Source of the DNA: Glandiceps talaboti
Taxonomy: Eukaryota > Hemichordata > Enteropneusta > Spengelidae
Assembly (NCBI RefSeq): GCF_964340395.1
Contig: NC_135563.1
Coordinates: 9,534,075 to 9,598,074 of the forward strand
Length of the DNA stretch: 64,000 bases
Reading direction: 5' to 3'
Shown: positions 58,960 through 64,000 of the stretch, one piece after another
Numbering within the stretch: position 1 is the first letter of the stretch
How the letters are laid out: the number at the start of each line of letters is the position of its first letter
Notes under the pieces: model-generated
The model's input: the letters and a program-made list of their open reading frames with translations, nothing else
The model's database searches: none
Told to the model about the DNA's origin: nothing
Translations under genes and position numbers: made by a program

Positions 58960-61900
58960 TTATATTTATATTTATGGACCTCAAGTGCCTGTGGTATTCA
59001 AGGCAATATGATTATAGTAAAGTGTCATGTAGAAGGACTCTCCTGTTTGTCCGTTACCAGTAAATTTTATTCAGAGAAATGGTTGTAATTGCCCACAGCA
59101 TTGTTTTGGCAAGCGTCCAAGGGATGTGATGCTCCTAACTTTGTTTATATCCTTATTTCCCCATAAAGCCTCACCCCACTGTACAGCAATTAAGCCTCTT
59201 CTAAGCATGCTAGGCTCTTCAATTCACCATTTTTTATCATTCAATTTTAGAGAGATTACGCAATGCAGGATTGGTGAAAATCACTTTTTTGGGTCCCTTT
59301 TAAACCAATGTTAGAAACAGAGTGTATCACAAAATCTGTCATGGTATTATGTGATAGCTGACTTGGATTTCAAATCATCATGTTTTACATTATTGCTAAA
59401 AAGAACATGTAGATATATATTGTCATTTTCAATGAATTTCCAAATGTACGTGTTGTTGATAGGAAATCATTATATGTTCATGTAAAACTAGCAAAACCTT
59501 TGTCAGACTCCCAAGCTCCATATATTTTGTATTGCTGATAGTGTGAACATTGTCACCAATTTAATATACAAAATGTAGGCTTTAGAAAAGTTTTTTTTTT
59601 TTTTTAAAACATACTCATTTTTGAAGATGATAGCAAGACATTGATATACCTGTGGAAGTACTTTGAATTGTAATGATTTCATTTTTCTATTATCAATCTA
59701 GGGCTGTAGAATCAGGACAGTATGTCATCAAGAGAGACACGGTACGATTGAGAGCACCAATAACAAATCCAGACAAAGTGTTATGCATAGGAAATAATTA
59801 CAGAGACCATTGTGCTGAACAAGGTGTTCCTGTACCAACAGAGCCTGTTGTTTTCAGTAAATTTTCAAGTTCAGTAGTCGGTCCTGGAGACGACATCATT
59901 TATCCAGATGTGACTGATGCACTTGATTGGGAAGTGGAGTTGGTCGTTGTCATTGGAAAAGCAGGCAAGAATATCAAGGTATCATAAAAAATCTAAGTTT
60001 CGGAACTAAAACTGCAGTGTTTTTGTTAAGGGTGCATGGTATTAGTAGGTAAAATCTACCTGAATTCCCAGACATTTTACCATGTTTTCCCACCAAAAGT
60101 ATGGTACAATGTCTGAAAAACATACCAGTTTTATGAGATGTACTACAATGAAATTCAAATCACCAGTGTGAAAGGAATAGACACAACTTTGATTTTCAAG
60201 ATAAACTCAATTGATAAGACCCCTGTGTATATAAACAATTACACTCTTTGGAAAGTTCAATTCAAACAATCAACACCAAGTGTGGTATCTGGTAACAGGA
60301 GGTCATAAAAATACAAAACACCAATGTCTAGACTGATCTTACTAAGCATACTATTTTTATAGACAATGTTAAAATACCTTAGACTGAGATTGAACACAAG
60401 ATATCTATTTTATGTCATGATCAAACTCTGTTGAGTAAACTAATCAGGTCTTTCTAGATATTGATATCATAGATGTTAAGTTTCATTTGTCTGGCAAGCA
60501 TTGACGATAAACAAGAACCTTTGCTCCAAAGTCAGTGATAATAATAATAACAATGTTAGTTTTTATATAGCTCTTTCCTACTCTTGTGTTCAAGGCACTT
60601 TACAATTATTATCCCTGGCATGGATCTATATTGGCACAATAGCCCTTTATACTTCCTCAACTCCTTGGGGAGCATACAATCCATTGCAGCCTTCATAAGT
60701 GCATAGGATTTAAGCATTCACATTGCAACCTACATCCTACCAGGTCCCCAATTATACAGCTGGGTTAACTGAGGCACAGTCATGGTTTAAATCTTGCCCA
60801 AGGACTTTAGTCATTCAGAAACAAACAGCAGCGATGGGGCTTGACCCTGCAGCCTGCAGATTCCAAGCCGGCCACTCTAACCATTCGCCAGTGATGTGAA
60901 AAAGTTGTAAAAAAATGTCTATCATTTTATTTATTTTTGCAGGAGGCTGATGCAATGAATCATGTTGTTGGCTTCACCGTCGGCCATGATGTCAGCGCTC
61001 GTGATTGGCAGTTGAAGAAAAATGGTGGACAGTGGTTGTTAGGGAAAACCATGGACACTTTCTGTCCAATTGGTCCAGCCATAGTTACTAAAGATGAAAT
61101 CCAAGGTAAAATTGCTGGAATTATCATTGGCCTATATGTCCTTCTTGTCACCTATACTTGGCCATTAATTCAATACTCAATTAAAAGGAATTGCACTTGT
61201 TACTTAATTATATATGTTGTGTGTGTATATATGTGTGTAAAGCTGATGGGAATTGAAATCCCAGGAAGGATTACAGTTTTCAGTATCGTACATATGAACA
61301 AAATATTGGTTGTTTAATCTCAAATGGTTAGGATGGCTGGGTTGGGATGTGTAAGTTGCCAGTTCAAGTCAGTGTAGGAGTCTTCCAATATTTGATTTTG
61401 ACCCAATGGTGGTACAAAATCTTGCCCAAGGACTTCAACCATTTGGAAAGAAATGTCCACTGGTATTAAAAGCCCAGTTCAGATTAGGATTAAAATGTTC
61501 ATGTGAAAAGCATAGCTATAGAAAAGTTGGTCCTTGTAATCATTATAGTTCCACTAATAAGATAACACTAATGTGAGAACCTGGGATTGAAACCCTGGCT
61601 TTTACAGAGGAAGGATACCTTATAAATTGTTTTAAATTATTTTATCAGATTGTTTGATAATACTAAATGAAATGAAATACATTAGTTTCATTCATTTTTA
61701 GGTTATCAGTATGGAGTTAACATTCATCTGAACTTAGGCAGAAGTGATCGCTATATATTATTGTTGACAGCTTCAGTTGGTATTGTTATTGTAATATGTA
61801 TCCTCCCCCCCCCCCCTTTTTTTTGTGCTGGGAATTCCTCCCAGCGATTTTCTGTCATGCAGTAAAATGCACACAAACAAACAAACAAACAAACACAAAT

Positions 61901-64000
61901 GCTACAGAAATCCATTCAGGTTTGGGACTACATGACAGGGCTATATTGCACGCTCTATATCACGTTGCTGTGGAACTGTCAAGGCTTTACCAGTCAGTCC
62001 ACAGGCTATCCCAGAGTCACCCAGGCCCAGCAAACATAGCTTTAGGAGTCCCCCAAATTTGCACTCGTCTTGTGAGTGAGACACCACTGAGTGATACAGC
62101 CTACCCATCGAGTCTGTAGAACACTCACCCTGGGTTTGGGTCGGTTACAGACAGCGGGATTCGAACCTGTGACCTTCCGACTGCTAATCCTGTGCGCTAA
62201 CCACTACGCCTCCCCTTTACCCTCTGGGAAAAACTCATGCCGGCACATTGGCATAATAACTATCTAAACTCATTTAAATTCCTGCAGCCTCTATAAGCAC
62301 ATGAGATTAAATCTTTCACACAGCATTGTCTGTCCTACCAGGTTCACACTTATACAGCAGAGTTGATTTGGTACCCAATGGTGGGTGGTTCAAATGGTTG
62401 CCCAAGGACTTCGTTCACTTGGAAAGAAATGTCAGCATTGATGCTTTAATGGGAAACTTGCAGATTCCAAGCCAGCCATTCTGAGCATTTGAACATCATG
62501 AGCATGTAGAGTGACACATGATAAATAAAGAGTTATGTAATTAGATTTTAATGGAATTTTTTTATTTTATCAGATGCGCACAAACTGGGACTACGATGCC
62601 GGGTTAATGGAGAAACCATGCAGAATAGTAATACAGATCAACTAGTGTTCAAAACTGAAGCACTGGTAGCTCATTTATCAAGGTATTTTCTAATACATCA
62701 CATACTCTCAAAACTGTTTTCACATGTGGGGTCATCGACCAGGAACACCTTCTGTAATTCTCAATATCTGTAGTAAAATTTTATCTTATGCAAGAGAGTC
62801 AAAATAGAACAAGATGGTCGACTTAGTCTTATGTACACCAGGAGTGATTGAAGAAATTGAATGATTCAATGGTTATTTTAAGAATTACTAGGTGGTAAAA
62901 TTATTTTTCAGGTAATGAGAACTGCTGATAGGATACAAGGAAAAGAATATCTTGGGCATATGACTGTGTTTATGTTATTATTTAGCAGTTTAACAAGAAG
63001 ATGTTACAATTCTAAGAAACTACAAGGGAGGGCTTGTTGCATAATTGTTTTAGTAAGAATTTCACAAGCTTCTAATGATAAACAACTATATACACTACTA
63101 GTAAACACGAAAATTCACTACCAGTATCAAATTTAGCATCTTAAAATTTAAATGAAAGGGAAATTGTCAATATGTCACCAACTCAAGCTTTAATGTTAAT
63201 TCACTTGTCAGACCATATGTTGGTTATCTAAGGAAAGCTAGCGTATATAGCTGGATCTAAATGTATTTTATTAGGCTCATGACCCTTCTTCCAGGAGGCG
63301 ACACCATCATAACTAATGCATCATGCGGGTCATTAACTCGACCAATCAATTTTATTTTACTAGATTCATGACCCTACTGCCTGGAGACATCATTCTGACT
63401 GGCACACCACCAGGTGTAGGAGTTTTCAGAAAACCAAATCCAATATATCTCAAGGTAAATATTCCTTGTTCTTGAAACAGGTGATGATGTTCATGTGATG
63501 TGAATCCTATCCTGCTGATATAAACAACCCATCACATGTTTACAATAGAATAGAAAACAAACTAACGAAAGGCCAAAAATTGTCCATCAGCTTGGTAATC
63601 ATAAATAACATAAGTTACAAAGTACCCGTGTGCAACCCGACTTACTAAAGTGCCATATCTGTGCTTTTAATGTGTCTGGGAAAACGATCAGAATTAGAAG
63701 AAGACAACTGATCACAACATAAGAAGTTGAAATTAAAAAAGTATTCTTTTTGTATAGAATAAGTACACTTTTCGCCATACCAATTTCATAAGGGAAACTG
63801 ATATTATAGGTTCTCTAAATTATAAGATGAACAACCTGTAAGTATTGACGTCCAGTCTCTAAACAATTCAGGTTTAAATTTGGGTCAGCCTGTTTGTCAG
63901 TTTGATATTATCTGATTCAGTAATTTGCATATTTATTTGATTTTAGAGGGGTGATGTAGTGGATTGTGAGATAGATGGTATAGAAATCTTGACCAACAAG
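58149..64000 (+). CDS. FAHD2: Fumarylacetoacetate hydrolase domain-containing protein 2 (FAHD2), 3' end cut by window
   Basis: Exons are 58,149-58,438, 59,702-59,978, 60,943-61,105, 62,574-62,682, 63,364-63,454 and 63,947 to beyond the window. All junctions are in phase; 328 codons are visible, and by comparison with human FAHD2A (314 residues) only a few are missing. The N-terminus (about 45 residues, rich in Arg/Ser, no acidic residues) looks like a mitochondrial presequence. It is followed by MRLVQF and [15 protein letters not shown], close to the vertebrate start. Metal- and substrate-site motifs of the FAH fold are present: [24 protein letters not shown] (paired Glu), [36 protein letters not shown], and [18 protein letters not shown]. 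Related enzymes act on acylpyruvate or oxaloacetate-like acids; the exact substrate is not fixed for FAHD2. Introns carry SINEs. Confidence 0.95.
58852..58960 (+). repeat. (TA)n-(CATA)n compound microsatellite
   Basis: A TA tract of about 25 units is followed by CATA units, in FAHD2 intron 1. Open frames over it are repeat artefacts. Confidence 0.95.
60130..60460. repeat. Dispersed repeat, uninterrupted copy of 39,360-40,095
   Basis: Shares ACACAACTTTGATTTTCAAG, CAATTACACTCT, CAAACAATCAA and AAGTGTGGTA blocks with the M17 intron copy, but lacks both insertions found there. It therefore serves as the empty-site reference for the MITE at 39,815-40,027. Confidence 0.6.
60541..60895 (-). mobile_element. 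tRNA-derived SINE, family 1, full-length
   Basis: On the minus strand the head at about 60,895 reads GGCGAATGGTTAGAGTGGCC (A-box region), then CAGGGTCAAGCCCC (B box, a variant of GGTTCAANNCC). A conserved body and a TTATTATTATTAT-type tail at about 60,541 follow. Copies: 40,885-41,222 (near full), 62,277-62,500 and 61,322-61,500 (partial). It lies in FAHD2 intron 2. Confidence 0.7.
61322..61500 (-). mobile_element. tRNA-derived SINE, family 1, fragment
   Basis: Shares ACAAAATCTTGCCCAAGGAC and CATTTGGAAAGAAATG blocks with 62,277-62,500 and the centre of 60,541-60,895. Ends not defined. Confidence 0.45.
61868..62216 (-). mobile_element. tRNA-derived SINE, family 2
   Basis: The minus-strand head at 62,215 reads GGGGAGGCGTAGTGGTTAGC (A-box region), then GGTCACAGGTTCGAATCCCG with a perfect B box (GGTTCGAATCC). 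It continues into an unrelated body of about 250 bp and ends in a (GTTT)n tail (AAAC on the plus strand, 61,873-61,897). The B box and surroundings are good enough to be mistaken for a tRNA gene, but there is no cloverleaf 3' half or anticodon stem. It lies in FAHD2 intron 3. Confidence 0.75.
62277..62500 (-). mobile_element. tRNA-derived SINE, family 1, 5'-part copy
   Basis: Matches the head half of 60,541-60,895 (CTATAAGCACATGAGATTAA, CCTACCAGGT, TTATACAGC, CCAAGGACTT, GATTCCAAGCC). The tail half is missing. Confidence 0.6.
63268..63345 (+). pseudogene. Decayed duplicate of FAHD2 exon 5
   Basis: About 95 bp before the real exon 5, the sequence repeats its acceptor and first half: TATTTTATTAG then GCTCATGACCCTTCTTCCAG. 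It reads [18 protein letters not shown] against [17 protein letters not shown]. The TGTPPG motif is lost and no donor follows. Probably a dead tandem exon copy; an alternative exon is unlikely without a donor. Confidence 0.7.

Noticed and set aside
62155-62216. tRNA gene on the minus strand
   Set aside because: A and B boxes are present, but no full cloverleaf is formed and the sequence continues into a SINE body with a (GTTT)n tail.

Overview
The window is nuclear DNA of an animal, most likely a marine invertebrate. It is AT-rich and has spliced genes with GT-AG introns, long tetranucleotide microsatellites, tRNA-derived SINEs, LINE fragments and small inverted-repeat elements. A family M17 aminopeptidase of the nematode W07G4.4 type, an ASMT-like methyltransferase family and a membrane C-type lectin family together suggest an invertebrate deuterostome (hemichordate, amphioxus or echinoderm). 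That placement is inference.

The left 47.6 kb is a large direct tandem duplication. Copy A runs from about 1,836 to 20,997 and copy B from about 21,001 to 47,580. Each unit carries, in order: remains of a coiled-coil gene (-), a type II membrane C-type lectin gene (+, four exons), an intronless ASMT-like methyltransferase gene (-), a small ORF (+) with only silent substitutions between copies, and the M17 aminopeptidase locus (-). A third, older lectin copy enters at the left edge, with only its last exon in view. The copies are almost identical from about 2.9 to 15.5 kb but differ by several percent at both ends of the unit. This suggests an older duplication later homogenised in the middle, or a mixture of allelic and paralogous sequence in the assembly.

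Only copy B has a whole M17 gene: 15 exons from 51,726 down to 39,170, 542 codons, with every splice junction in phase. Copy A keeps five of these exons, has lost the others, and has changed two metal or active-site residues, so it is a pseudogene. The intron 5 donor of this gene lies beside a 31-bp minisatellite (15 units in A, 6 in B). Each unit repeats the end of the exon plus a consensus splice donor. The donor end of exon 3 has also been tandemly copied.

From 51.7 to 58.1 kb no gene was recognised. That stretch holds a trinucleotide tract, a diverged tandem duplication, inverted repeats and G-rich repeats. From 58,149 to the right edge lies an FAHD2-type fumarylacetoacetate-hydrolase-domain gene (+, six exons), lacking only its last few codons. 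Its introns hold tRNA-derived SINEs and a decayed extra copy of exon 5.

The genes do not form an obvious pathway. They are one tandemly amplified lectin/methyltransferase/peptidase block next to an unrelated metabolic gene. The most distinctive theme is the repeated small-scale tandem copying of exons and exon ends in three unrelated genes.
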